From positions 1 to 7,055 of the forward strand of contig SHZG01000121.1 of assembly GCA_009692395.1 (NCBI GenBank): a DNA stretch of 7,055 bases, written 5' to 3'. A program made the position numbers and the translations under genes. Shown here one piece after another: positions 1 through 5,863 of the stretch (within the stretch, counting starts at the first letter, position 1; the number at the start of each line of letters is the position of its first letter). A model generated the notes under the pieces. The model made no database searches, was not told the DNA's origin, and saw nothing but the letters and a program-made list of their open reading frames with translations. The DNA is from Methylococcales bacterium (lineage in GTDB: Bacteria > Pseudomonadota > Gammaproteobacteria > Methylococcales > Methylomonadaceae).

Positions 1-125
1 GCTTCTTAGGTAGAAAAAGTGATGGCTTCCCAGGTGCTAAAACCTTATGGGAAGGCATGGAAAAAGTCAGGCATTACGCTTTCGGTATCGAAATCGCTAG
101 GGCGGTTTATGCTAACTCTGATTGA
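1..125 (+). CDS. IS4-family transposase, C-terminal end (5' part outside window)
   Basis: Reading from base 3, an open frame enters from the window edge and stops at TGA 123-125, giving 40 residues. It contains FLGRKSDGFPGAKTLWEGM, which resembles the C-terminal FLxRKxDGEPGxKTLWxG block of IS4-family DDE transposases. The catalytic residues lie upstream and outside the window, so activity cannot be judged. The next bases, about 126-141 (GTTGTGGGTAATCGTG), are a plausible terminal inverted repeat, but the left end is needed to confirm that. The family call rests on the C-terminal motif alone. The following sequence at once becomes part of an unrelated gene, as expected at an insertion boundary. 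Confidence 0.72.
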   Translation, partial: FLGRKSDGFPGAKTLWEGMEKVRHYAFGIEIARAVYANSD

Positions 126-128
126 GTT

Positions 129-425
129 GTGGGTAATCGTGTGGCTTATGTTCAACCTTGGGCTTTTATGGCAAGAGGCAATGGTGGAAGTTCAGTTAGA
201 GTTCTAATACCAAAATATAAAATGAATTTTAATGAGTTAATTTGGTTTTCGTCACAAATAAAGGCACAACGATGGCAGTTTTTCTACGGCAGAATGGCAA
301 TAAAATCGAGACTTGAACGGTTAGAAATAACAAGTCCACCAATTTACTTAAAAGCGTTAGATTTTACAATTGCTGACAAGATGAAAGAATTTAGAAAAAA
401 TCTTTTTAAATTGAGTGGTGCGTAA
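129..425 (+). pseudogene. 3' fragment of a DNA methyltransferase / restriction specificity (TRD) gene
   Basis: A 98-codon frame opens at GTG 129, three bases after the transposase stop, and ends at TAA 423-425. The first few codons probably belong to the IS end. From about base 144 the protein reads AYVQPWAFMARGNGGSS, then a stretch ending QRWQFFYGRMAIKSRLERLEI. This pattern (VQP.aF, a central predicted helix, then W.F.YGR....RLe.L.I) is seen at the C-terminus of target-recognition domains in type I S subunits and N6-adenine methyltransferases. No methyltransferase motif is present, and there is no credible start or ribosome-binding site, so I read it as the stranded tail of a gene split by the IS. 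Which restriction-modification class it belonged to cannot be told. No promoter for the downstream cob genes stands out inside it. Confidence 0.6.
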
Positions 426-470
426 AATTAAATACGATATATTAAAATAATTAGGATAGTAAAAATCGTT

Positions 471-1220
471 ATGTTTATCCTAAAAAATATCAAACTAGCC
501 ATCAGCTTTTACACCCGCATCCCCATTGCAACCACCGCGCTGGATTATAACCAACTGCCACAAGCGGCAATCTATTTGCCTGTTATCGGTTGGTTAGTCG
601 GTGGTGGCGTAGCTGTAGCGTTTTATGTGAGTGCGTTATTATGGTCGAAAGTCACCGCGATAATTATCGCTTTAATCACAGGCATACTATTAACGGGCGG
701 TCTGCATGAAGACGGTTTTGCCGATGTCTGTGATGGTTTTGGTGGTGGTTATGACAAAGCACGAGTGTTAGCCATTATGAAAGATTCACACATCGGCGTT
801 TATGGTGTGTTGGGTTTGCTGTTATTGCTGGCATTAAAAATCAGTGTGTTAGCTGAACTGCCAACCGCTAGTCTACCGTTGATATTATTAGCGGGGCATA
901 GTGTTAGCCGTTTTATGCCGTTATTAGTGATGCACTTTTATGACTATGCGCGAAGTGATGACAGCAAAGTCGCGGCGGCAGTGTACACACCGAACAGAAA
1001 AGAATTATTAGTGGCGGCGGTTTGCGCGTGCTTGCCGCTGTTATTATTACCCGCTTTATGCAGTTTAGCCGTGCTTATCGTGTTATTGGTTAATCATTGG
1101 CTAGGTCGTTATTTTTACCGCCATATCGGCGGCTATACAGGTGATTGTTTAGGTGCAAGCCAACAAGTCGCCGACCTTATTTTTTATCTCACCGTGAGTA
1201 GTTTATGGATATTTATTTAA
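471..1220 (+). CDS. cobS: Adenosylcobinamide-GDP ribazoletransferase (cobalamin synthase)
   Basis: CobS is an inner-membrane enzyme that joins adenosylcobinamide-GDP to alpha-ribazole (or its 5'-phosphate), releasing GMP and completing the B12 lower loop. The 249-residue length is normal for the family. Diagnostic features are the N-terminal FYTRIPI (residues 13-19), the acidic metal-binding motif GGLHEDGFADVCDGFGGG (76-93; E80, D81, D85, D88) and MKDSHIGVYG (103-112). Several hydrophobic segments lie around 38-57, 60-78, 112-129, 133-155, 177-205 and the C-terminus. The ATG is the first in frame; AGGA at 453-456 is a distant, weak Shine-Dalgarno site. A TATATT at 438-443 could be a -10 box, but its best -35 candidate (TTGAGT, 411-416) lies 21 bases away, so the promoter is unresolved. 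The gene overlaps the next one by 16 nt, which suggests translational coupling. It is the first gene of the apparent operon. Confidence 0.95.
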   Translation: MFILKNIKLAISFYTRIPIATTALDYNQLPQAAIYLPVIGWLVGGGVAVAFYVSALLWSKVTAIIIALITGILLTGGLHEDGFADVCDGFGGGYDKARVLAIMKDSHIGVYGVLGLLLLLALKISVLAELPTASLPLILLAGHSVSRFMPLLVMHFYDYARSDDSKVAAAVYTPNRKELLVAAVCACLPLLLLPALCSLAVLIVLLVNHWLGRYFYRHIGGYTGDCLGASQQVADLIFYLTVSSLWIFI

Positions 1221-1768
1221 TTCGCCACACCCAAACCGCTAATTCAGCAGGTTTGTGTTATGGGCAAACTGATGTAACAGTCGCCTCAACATTTGAACAA
1301 GAAATCGACATTCTGCATGGAAAATTGCCTGAATTTGATGATGATTGCAAAGTGTTTAGTAGCCCACTCAGCCGTTGTGTGCAGTTAGCCGAAACTTTTT
1401 CTGATGAAGTCAGTACCGATGTACGTTTGCAAGAACTGAATTTCGGTGATTGGGAAGGTCAGTTGTTTGATGCTATCGAACCCACTGCCCTGCAACAATG
1501 GACGGATAATTTTGCTACTGCCGCACCACCGAATGGTGAAACTTTTGGTGATTTGCATCAGCGTGTGGGCGAATTTTGGCAAGAATTATTGGCAACGGAA
1601 GCCGAGCAAGTTGTTATTGTCACTCATGCGGGTGTAATTCGTGCGTTGTTGGCGCGGGTGTTAAATCTGCCACTAGAAAACGCGTTTCAATTTCGTATTG
1701 ATGCAGGTTCAGTGCATAAACTGCGCTGTCTGGATGGTTATATTTACATCGAATACGTTAATTTATAA
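1205..1768 (+). CDS. cobC: Alpha-ribazole-5'-phosphate phosphatase (histidine phosphatase family)
   Basis: This 187-residue protein belongs to the histidine phosphatase (phosphoglycerate mutase-like) superfamily. In B12 synthesis it removes the 5' phosphate from alpha-ribazole phosphate or from adenosylcobalamin phosphate. The RHT motif at residues 7-9 (YLIRHTQT) carries the phospho-accepting H8. FSSPLSRCVQLAE supplies R57, LQELNFGDWEG supplies the acidic E77, and VIVTHAGVIRALLA supplies the second histidine, H141. All catalytic positions are therefore present. The start overlaps the end of cobS by 16 nt. The stop shares a base with the next ATG (TAATG, 1766-1770), so translation is probably coupled on both sides. 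Motifs alone cannot separate it from other small phosphatases; the CobC call rests on its position between cobS and cobD. The same symbol is used in Pseudomonas for the next enzyme. Confidence 0.9.
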   Translation: MDIYLIRHTQTANSAGLCYGQTDVTVASTFEQEIDILHGKLPEFDDDCKVFSSPLSRCVQLAETFSDEVSTDVRLQELNFGDWEGQLFDAIEPTALQQWTDNFATAAPPNGETFGDLHQRVGEFWQELLATEAEQVVIVTHAGVIRALLARVLNLPLENAFQFRIDAGSVHKLRCLDGYIYIEYVNL

Positions 1769-2820
1769 TGCAGCACGGCGGCAATATTTACGCATTCGCG
1801 GCGCAAGTCGGCTGTTTGCCTGAGCAAGTTTTGGATTTTTCGGCAAATATTAATCCTCAGCAAGCGGTGGATTTGCATGACTTATTATCGGTCTCGCTCA
1901 CGCCTTACAGTGACCCTGATTACCGTTGTTTAAAACAGGCGATTACTCAGCGTTATCCATTACCTGAGAATGCTGACATTGAAGTATTCAATGGCGCGAG
2001 TGCGGCGATTTTCGCACTATTGCGTTATTTGCAACCGCATGATGTGGTATTATACGCGCCGCTGTATGGCGAGTATCAACGGCTTGCAGAACGCTTAGGT
2101 TGTAATATTCACATCATCACCCGCCTTGACTCGTTCCTACGCGCCGCATGGGAATGCAGTAACGGCGCGCCGCGCCAAACACAAGGCATCCCAAACGGTG
2201 CAACGGTCATTTTCGTCAATCCAGCCACGCCAGACGGCACACTCTACAACCAGCCCGATTTATTCTCCGAATGGATTGCTGCCGATTGCCACATCATCAT
2301 CGACGAATCCTTTTTAGATTTCTGCACCGCTGAATCGGCAATGGCACACCTAGCGCACTATGAAAAACTGACTATCATCAAATCGTTAAGCAAATTTTAT
2401 GGTTGTGCGGGCATTCGCGTTGGCTTTATCGCCGCTCATGCTGATTTTATCCGCGATTTACAACAGCTAGAACCCGCGTGGAAATTATCCAGCTTAGACA
2501 TGGCATACACTCAACTCGCCCTAGCTAACACCGATTTTATCACCCAGACGCGCCAACAAACTGACCGCAACCGCGTGTTATTACGGCAAGTGCTACACGA
2601 ATCAGGTTTGTTCTCTGAAATTTACCCCAGCGCGGCGAATTTTTTACTGGCGCGATTACACGATGATAATGACGGCTATCAGCTACAAAACCTATTAGCT
2701 CCTGCTCAGATTTTAATTCGCGTCTGTGAGAATTTTATCGGCTTGGATAAGCGGTATGTACGCTTTGCGGTGAAAGAACCCGCCATCATTGAACAACTAG
2801 CCATTGGATTGCACACCTAG
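1768..2820 (+). CDS. cobD: Threonine-phosphate decarboxylase (PLP enzyme)
   Basis: A PLP-dependent fold-type I aminotransferase-like enzyme that decarboxylates L-threonine phosphate to (R)-1-aminopropan-2-ol phosphate, the linker in adenosylcobalamin (named CobC in Pseudomonas nomenclature). Visible features in order are HGGNIYAFA (3-11), DFSANINP (23-30), YSDPDYRCLKQAI (47-59), FNGASAAIFALLRY (74-87), VNPATPDG (150-157, the NPxxPxG cofactor region), IIIDESFLDF (176-185; D179) and SLSKFYGCAGIRVGF (206-220), with the Schiff-base lysine K209 and R217. The ATG overlaps the previous stop (TAATG) and no Shine-Dalgarno site is evident, so it is probably translated by coupling. Residues 122 to about 141 (SFLRAAWEC onward) look like an in-frame insertion derived from a palindromic repeat, placed between strand GCNIHIITRL and PNGATVIFVN. 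All key cofactor residues remain, so the enzyme is probably active. Confidence 0.93.
   Translation: MQHGGNIYAFAAQVGCLPEQVLDFSANINPQQAVDLHDLLSVSLTPYSDPDYRCLKQAITQRYPLPENADIEVFNGASAAIFALLRYLQPHDVVLYAPLYGEYQRLAERLGCNIHIITRLDSFLRAAWECSNGAPRQTQGIPNGATVIFVNPATPDGTLYNQPDLFSEWIAADCHIIIDESFLDFCTAESAMAHLAHYEKLTIIKSLSKFYGCAGIRVGFIAAHADFIRDLQQLEPAWKLSSLDMAYTQLALANTDFITQTRQQTDRNRVLLRQVLHESGLFSEIYPSAANFLLARLHDDNDGYQLQNLLAPAQILIRVCENFIGLDKRYVRFAVKEPAIIEQLAIGLHT
2131..2160 (+). repeat. Intragenic copy of the palindromic repeat arm inside cobD
   Basis: These 30 bases match the reverse complement of 4341-4370, the last hairpin of the cobQ-cbiB repeat, at 25 of 30 positions without gaps. The mismatches fall at copy positions 8, 13, 15, 18 and 30. 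The palindrome is partly kept: TTCCTACGC / GCATGGGAA, with one G-U type pair and one mismatch over nine. The copy is in frame with cobD and encodes SFLRAAWEC; the other copy, read in the same orientation and phase, would encode SFPRSAWEC. The next 30 or so bases (GC-rich ACGGCGCGCCGCGCC, then GCATCCCA) may belong to the same insertion but do not align convincingly. Confidence 0.75.
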
Positions 2821-2856
2821 GTTTGCACTCCGCTCAAACACAACGAGATTAACTCC

Positions 2857-4248
2857 ATGAAACCCCTAGCCATTTTCGGCACTAGCTCCGATGCGGGAAA
2901 AACCACCATCGTGATGGCATTGTGCCGAATTTTCGCCGATAAAGGCATTAACGTCGCGCCGTTTAAAGCGCAGAACGTGTCCAATAACTCCGCTGTCACC
3001 AAAGAAGGGCGGGAGATTTCCCGCGCCCAATGTTTGCAAGCCGAAGCAGCGCGGGTTGAACCGAGTTATCACTTTAACCCTGTGTTATTAAAATCGCACG
3101 GCAACGGTTCAGTGCAGGTGGTGGTGAATGGCTTGGTTTATAAAAATCAAGGCATTAGCGACTATTATGACGAAATGCCGTTTTTAAAAACCCAAGTTAA
3201 ACACGCCTTTGAACGCTGTCAGCAAGACTATAAATTGGTAATTGCAGAGGGCGCGGGTTCGCCTGTGGAACTCAATTTACTGCATAAAGATTTATCCAAT
3301 ACCTTTGTCGCTAAGACCTTTCACACTAAAAATATTCTGGTTGCCGACATTGAACGCGGCGGCGTGTTTGCGTCCATTTACGGTACGCTAGAGCTAATGG
3401 ATAAGACTATGCGCGAGAATTTAATAGGCGTAATTGTGAATAAGTTTCGTGGTGATCGGCGGTTTTTTGATGAAGGCGAACGCATTATTGCTGAACGGTT
3501 TGGCGTACCTGTATTGGGCGTGTTGCCATTTTTGCCATTGAATATCGACATGGAAGATTCGCAGTCGTTACAGAATTATCAGCAACGTTTGGGTGACGTA
3601 AAAATCCGCATTGCCGTGTTAGCGTATCGCGGTTTGAGCAACTACAACGATTTGGATGTGTTGATAGCAGACCCTGAGTTGTATGTCGAACTGATTCATG
3701 AGTACCGTCCGCTAGCCGTGTTTGATATGGTGTTGATGATAGGCAGTAAAACTGTCATTCGGGATGTGCGCTGGTTAAAAGAAAATGGTTTGTTTGCCGA
3801 AGTGCAGCAATTTGAAGGCGCGGTGTTTGGTGTCTGTGGCGGTTATCAAATGTTGTGCCGAATGCTGCATGATCCTGACGCGCTAGAGCATGATTCGCCG
3901 ACGGTAGAAGCGGGTTTAGGTTTGATTGATGACGACGTAATTTATCAAAGCCCAAAAATTTTACAGCGTGGGATTTATGAGCTGTTTTCGTATTCCGTGC
4001 AAGGCTATGAAATCCACTGCGGACGCATGGCTAACTATCCTTTGTATTATCAACAAGGGCGTATTGCGGGGACTCATGTCCACGGCGTGTTTGATAATAA
4101 TGACTTCCGTACTGACTATTTCAAACGCCTTAATTCATCGTATCAAGGCTACGATTATGCTGCTTACCGTGATGAACAGATTCAGGGATTTGCCGATATG
4201 GTCGCGGACAATTTGGATATGGATACCATTATGAGGGCATTGCGTTGA
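2857..4248 (+). CDS. cobQ: Cobyric acid synthase (glutamine-hydrolysing)
   Basis: CobQ (CbiP) uses ATP and glutamine to amidate four side chains of adenosylcobyrinic acid a,c-diamide, giving adenosylcobyric acid. The N-terminal dethiobiotin-synthetase-like ATPase domain begins with the nucleotide loop FGTSSDAGKTT (7-17), followed by PFKAQNVSNNSAVT (35-48), EGAGSPVELNL (131-141) and DIERGGVFASIYG (164-176). The C-terminal class I glutamine amidotransferase-like domain has the nucleophile C327 in FGVCGGYQML, then GYEIHCGR (383-390; H387) and GTHVHGVFDN (405-414). At 463 residues it is slightly shorter than many homologues of about 480-500, but no motif is missing. It starts 36 nt after cobD with only a weak purine stretch (ACGAGA) upstream. 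Its stop overlaps an ATG (TGATG, 4246-4250), a coupling arrangement that now leads into repeat DNA instead of directly into cbiB. Confidence 0.95.
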   Translation: MKPLAIFGTSSDAGKTTIVMALCRIFADKGINVAPFKAQNVSNNSAVTKEGREISRAQCLQAEAARVEPSYHFNPVLLKSHGNGSVQVVVNGLVYKNQGISDYYDEMPFLKTQVKHAFERCQQDYKLVIAEGAGSPVELNLLHKDLSNTFVAKTFHTKNILVADIERGGVFASIYGTLELMDKTMRENLIGVIVNKFRGDRRFFDEGERIIAERFGVPVLGVLPFLPLNIDMEDSQSLQNYQQRLGDVKIRIAVLAYRGLSNYNDLDVLIADPELYVELIHEYRPLAVFDMVLMIGSKTVIRDVRWLKENGLFAEVQQFEGAVFGVCGGYQMLCRMLHDPDALEHDSPTVEAGLGLIDDDVIYQSPKILQRGIYELFSYSVQGYEIHCGRMANYPLYYQQGRIAGTHVHGVFDNNDFRTDYFKRLNSSYQGYDYAAYRDEQIQGFADMVADNLDMDTIMRALR

Positions 4249-4385
4249 TGTTTTTATTTCCTCTGCTCATAGTTCTCATGCTCCAGCGTGGGAATTCATC
4301 TAGCAACGCTCCAGCGTTGCGGGACGCTGGAGCGTCCGAGGCTGCATTCCCACGCAGAGCGTGGGAACGATGTGTCTATGTTTTT
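4248..4385 (+). repeat. 8-bp direct repeat ATGTTTTT flanking the hairpin repeat
   Basis: ATGTTTTT occurs at 4248-4255, where its ATG overlaps the cobQ stop as TGATG, and again at 4378-4385, where its ATG is the likely cbiB start. The copies are 130 bp apart and bracket the hairpin repeat. This could be a target-site duplication from insertion into the original cobQ-cbiB overlap. The motif is short and T-rich, so chance similarity is possible, and bases 4256-4271 and 4371-4377 lie between the duplication and the recognisable hairpins. Confidence 0.4.
4272..4370. repeat. Compound palindromic repeat (four adjacent hairpins) between cobQ and cbiB
   Basis: About 100 bp of GC-rich sequence folds into four consecutive inverted repeats. 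H1 is 4273-4282/4285-4294 (10 pairs, two G-U). H2 is GCAACGCT/AGCGTTGC, 4303-4310/4313-4320. H3 is GGACGCT/AGCGTCC, 4322-4328/4331-4337. H4 is TTCCCACGC/GCGTGGGAA, 4347-4355/4359-4367. H1-H3 have 2-base loops and H4 a 3-base loop. All four arms contain the shared core ACGCT/AGCGT or a close variant, so the unit looks built by duplication. No U-tract follows, so it is not a standard intrinsic terminator. It is probably a dispersed REP/MITE-like repeat; a second, diverged copy of H4 sits inside cobD. Confidence 0.85.
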
Positions 4386-5295
4386 TGAAGTCGCTCTACT
4401 GGCTTATGCCATCGACCTGTTATTCGGTGAACTGCCCTATAAACACCCTGTCATTTTCATGGGCGATTTTATCAACGCGTTTGAAGGGCGGTTTTATGGT
4501 TCGGCAAACTCACCACCGACGGATAAGCTGATAACGGGCGCGTTGTTAGTCATTAGCCTGCTAATCATCACCGCATTAATCAGCGTTACTATCGTCGCCC
4601 TGTGTGCCTTGTTACCGTCATGGTTAGCATTGTTGGTGTTAGCCGTGTGCTCCTCCACTGGCTTAGCAATGAATATGCTACATAGCAGTGTAGCGCACAT
4701 ATTAACCGCTGAACAACCGAAACAAGCGTTAAGTTATTTAGTCAGCCGCGATACCGAAGCCATGAGCGACGAAGATATTTATAAAGCCGCACTCGAAACG
4801 TGGGCAGAAAATTTGAGTGATGGCGTGATTGCGCCGCTGTTTTATCTTGTGCTGTTTGGCTTACCTGCGGTGGCTGTTTATAAAGCCATCAATACGATGG
4901 ATTCTATGATTGGCTACAAAACCCCGCGTTATTTTTATTTTGGCAAAACTGCTGCGCTGTTGGATGATGTGGCAAATTACATTCCCGCACGGATTACCGC
5001 TTTGTTGATTGTCTTAATAGCGGACGATAAACTACGCGCATGGCAATGTATGAAACGTGATGGGCATAAATTAGAAAGCCCCAATGCAGGTTATCCAATC
5101 GCCGCAATGGCAGGCGCGTTAGGTGTGGCTTTAGGTGGTGATGCAATTTATCATGGTCAATTAAAAGCCAAACCATCCTTGGGAATCGCCATTCATACGG
5201 TTAATCGACAAACGCTAGTACAGGCTTTAGCACTAAAAAAACGCATCAATTTAATCGTATGTAGTCTGTTAATCATTGGAGTATTTGTATCATGA
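4378..5295 (+). CDS. cbiB: Adenosylcobinamide-phosphate synthase
   Basis: CbiB (CobD in Pseudomonas) is an inner-membrane enzyme that couples adenosylcobyric acid to aminopropanol phosphate, using the product of the decarboxylase encoded two genes upstream. From ATG 4378 the protein has 305 residues, typical for the family. It starts directly with a hydrophobic segment and AIDLLFGELPYKHPVIFMG (11-29). Other conserved blocks are SRDTEAMSDEDIYKAALETW (123-142), AENLSDGVIAPLFY (143-156), NTMDSMIGYK (172-181), FGKTAALLDDVANYIPAR (188-205) and SPNAGYPIAAMAGALGV (234-250). Hydrophobic segments lie at 51-78, 81-100, 150-170, 203-216 and 290-304. The frame is open further upstream to GTG 4288, but those 30 codons are translated repeat and should not be annotated; GTG 4372 is a second possible start. 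GGGA 4363-4366, within hairpin H4, is the only visible Shine-Dalgarno candidate. The stop overlaps cobU (ATGA). Confidence 0.93.
   Translation: MFFEVALLAYAIDLLFGELPYKHPVIFMGDFINAFEGRFYGSANSPPTDKLITGALLVISLLIITALISVTIVALCALLPSWLALLVLAVCSSTGLAMNMLHSSVAHILTAEQPKQALSYLVSRDTEAMSDEDIYKAALETWAENLSDGVIAPLFYLVLFGLPAVAVYKAINTMDSMIGYKTPRYFYFGKTAALLDDVANYIPARITALLIVLIADDKLRAWQCMKRDGHKLESPNAGYPIAAMAGALGVALGGDAIYHGQLKAKPSLGIAIHTVNRQTLVQALALKKRINLIVCSLLIIGVFVS
5278..5281 (+). promoter_or_regulatory. Ribosome-binding site of cobU
   Basis: GGAG lies 10 bases upstream of ATG 5292, inside the last codons of cbiB. It is the clearest Shine-Dalgarno site in the cob cluster, so cobU can initiate independently as well as by coupling through the ATGA overlap. 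Confidence 0.6.
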
Positions 5296-5798
5296 AAACA
5301 TTATTTATTGGCGGTGTAAAAAGCGGTAAATCGCTGTTGGCAGAACGCCACTTATTACTAAATTTACCGCGCTATGCAGAAAAACCTTACTACCTCGCCA
5401 CCACGGAATTTTTAGATGACGAAATGCGGCAACGGATAAAAGTACATCAACAACGCCGCCAAGAAAAATTCATCACAATTGAAGAACCCGTGAAACTGTA
5501 CGCAGCCATTAAAAAATGCGAAGGCTCTTCTATATTAGTTGAGTGCATATCCATGTGGCTCAATAATATGCTCCATCATAAAGTCCCCGAAGCAAACATC
5601 CTGCGCGAATTAGAAGCCGTGCTGTCATTACCCCGCGACTTAGTGCTAGTACATAATGAAGTCGGTTTAGGCGTTATCCCCGACAATGCACTCGCTCGAC
5701 AATTTGTCGATTTATCAGGCAAAGCCGCGCAACTTATAGGGCAGCAGTGTGACAAAGTGTTTTTTTGCAGTGCGGGGTTGATGTTGGCGATGAAATAA
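5292..5798 (+). CDS. cobU: Adenosylcobinamide kinase / adenosylcobinamide-phosphate guanylyltransferase
   Basis: A bifunctional soluble enzyme (CobP in Pseudomonas) that phosphorylates adenosylcobinamide and then transfers GMP to adenosylcobinamide phosphate, yielding the GDP-cobinamide used by CobS. At 168 residues it is a little short but complete. The Walker A loop is FIGGVKSGKS (5-14). YYLATTEFLDDEMRQRIKVH (33-52) ends with H52, aligned by position with the guanylylated histidine of the family. SILVECISMWLNNML is the Walker B-like strand (canonical VLVDCLTLWLxNLL, with E for D here). The C-terminal part has VHNEVGLGVIPDNALARQF and a final AGLMLAMK. It overlaps cbiB by 4 nt (ATGA) and is the last cob gene. 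No hairpin with a U-tract follows, so transcription may continue into the toxin-antitoxin pair. Confidence 0.95.
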   Translation: MKTLFIGGVKSGKSLLAERHLLLNLPRYAEKPYYLATTEFLDDEMRQRIKVHQQRRQEKFITIEEPVKLYAAIKKCEGSSILVECISMWLNNMLHHKVPEANILRELEAVLSLPRDLVLVHNEVGLGVIPDNALARQFVDLSGKAAQLIGQQCDKVFFCSAGLMLAMK

Positions 5799-5800
5799 CG

Positions 5801-5828
5801 TTGTCCACGCTACATGACTTGTTATAAT
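5801..5828 (+). promoter_or_regulatory. Candidate sigma-70 promoter of the toxin-antitoxin operon
   Basis: TTGTCC at 5801-5806 (4 of 6 to consensus) is separated by 16 bases from a perfect TATAAT at 5823-5828. Transcription would start near 5835, about 30 bases before the antitoxin ATG. It lies in the short gap after cobU, so the pair has its own promoter. Confidence 0.65.
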
Positions 5829-5851
5829 CCAGTCTAATAATACTGAGTTAT
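5824..5851. promoter_or_regulatory. Imperfect dyad, candidate antitoxin operator
   Basis: Two 10-base arms, ATAATCCAGT (5824-5833) and ACTGAGTTAT (5842-5851), are inverted with two mismatched pairs and an 8-base centre. The dyad covers the -10 box and the probable start site, where a ribbon-helix-helix antitoxin would block RNA polymerase. The role is inferred from position and from known DinJ/RelB autoregulation. Confidence 0.4.
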
Positions 5852-5857
5852 GGGGGA
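5852..5857 (+). promoter_or_regulatory. Strong ribosome-binding site of the antitoxin gene
   Basis: GGGGGA sits 6 bases before ATG 5864. It is far stronger than anything before the toxin gene, as expected if antitoxin must be made in excess. Confidence 0.7.
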
Positions 5858-5863
5858 ATTAAA

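Noticed and set aside
19..207. 62-codon frame at the left edge
   Set aside because: It lies out of frame with both the transposase end and the specificity-domain fragment, which have recognisable motifs in another frame.
426..470. Cobalamin riboswitch upstream of cobS
   Set aside because: The space is far too short and shows no B12-box-like sequence; the preceding 300 bases are coding debris.
4322..4367. Hairpins H3 and H4 as an intrinsic terminator between cobQ and cbiB
   Set aside because: No run of T follows either hairpin on the + strand before cbiB; the T-run at 4381 is inside the cbiB coding region, 13 bases past the stem. The multi-hairpin design and the copy in cobD fit a dispersed repeat better.
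1385..5176. Several antisense or out-of-frame open stretches of 60-88 codons within cobC, cobD, cobQ and cbiB (for example 1385-1582 minus, 3755-3955 minus, 3968-4234 plus)
   Set aside because: Each overlaps a gene with intact family motifs in its own frame, shows no recognisable domain, and has no ribosome-binding site.
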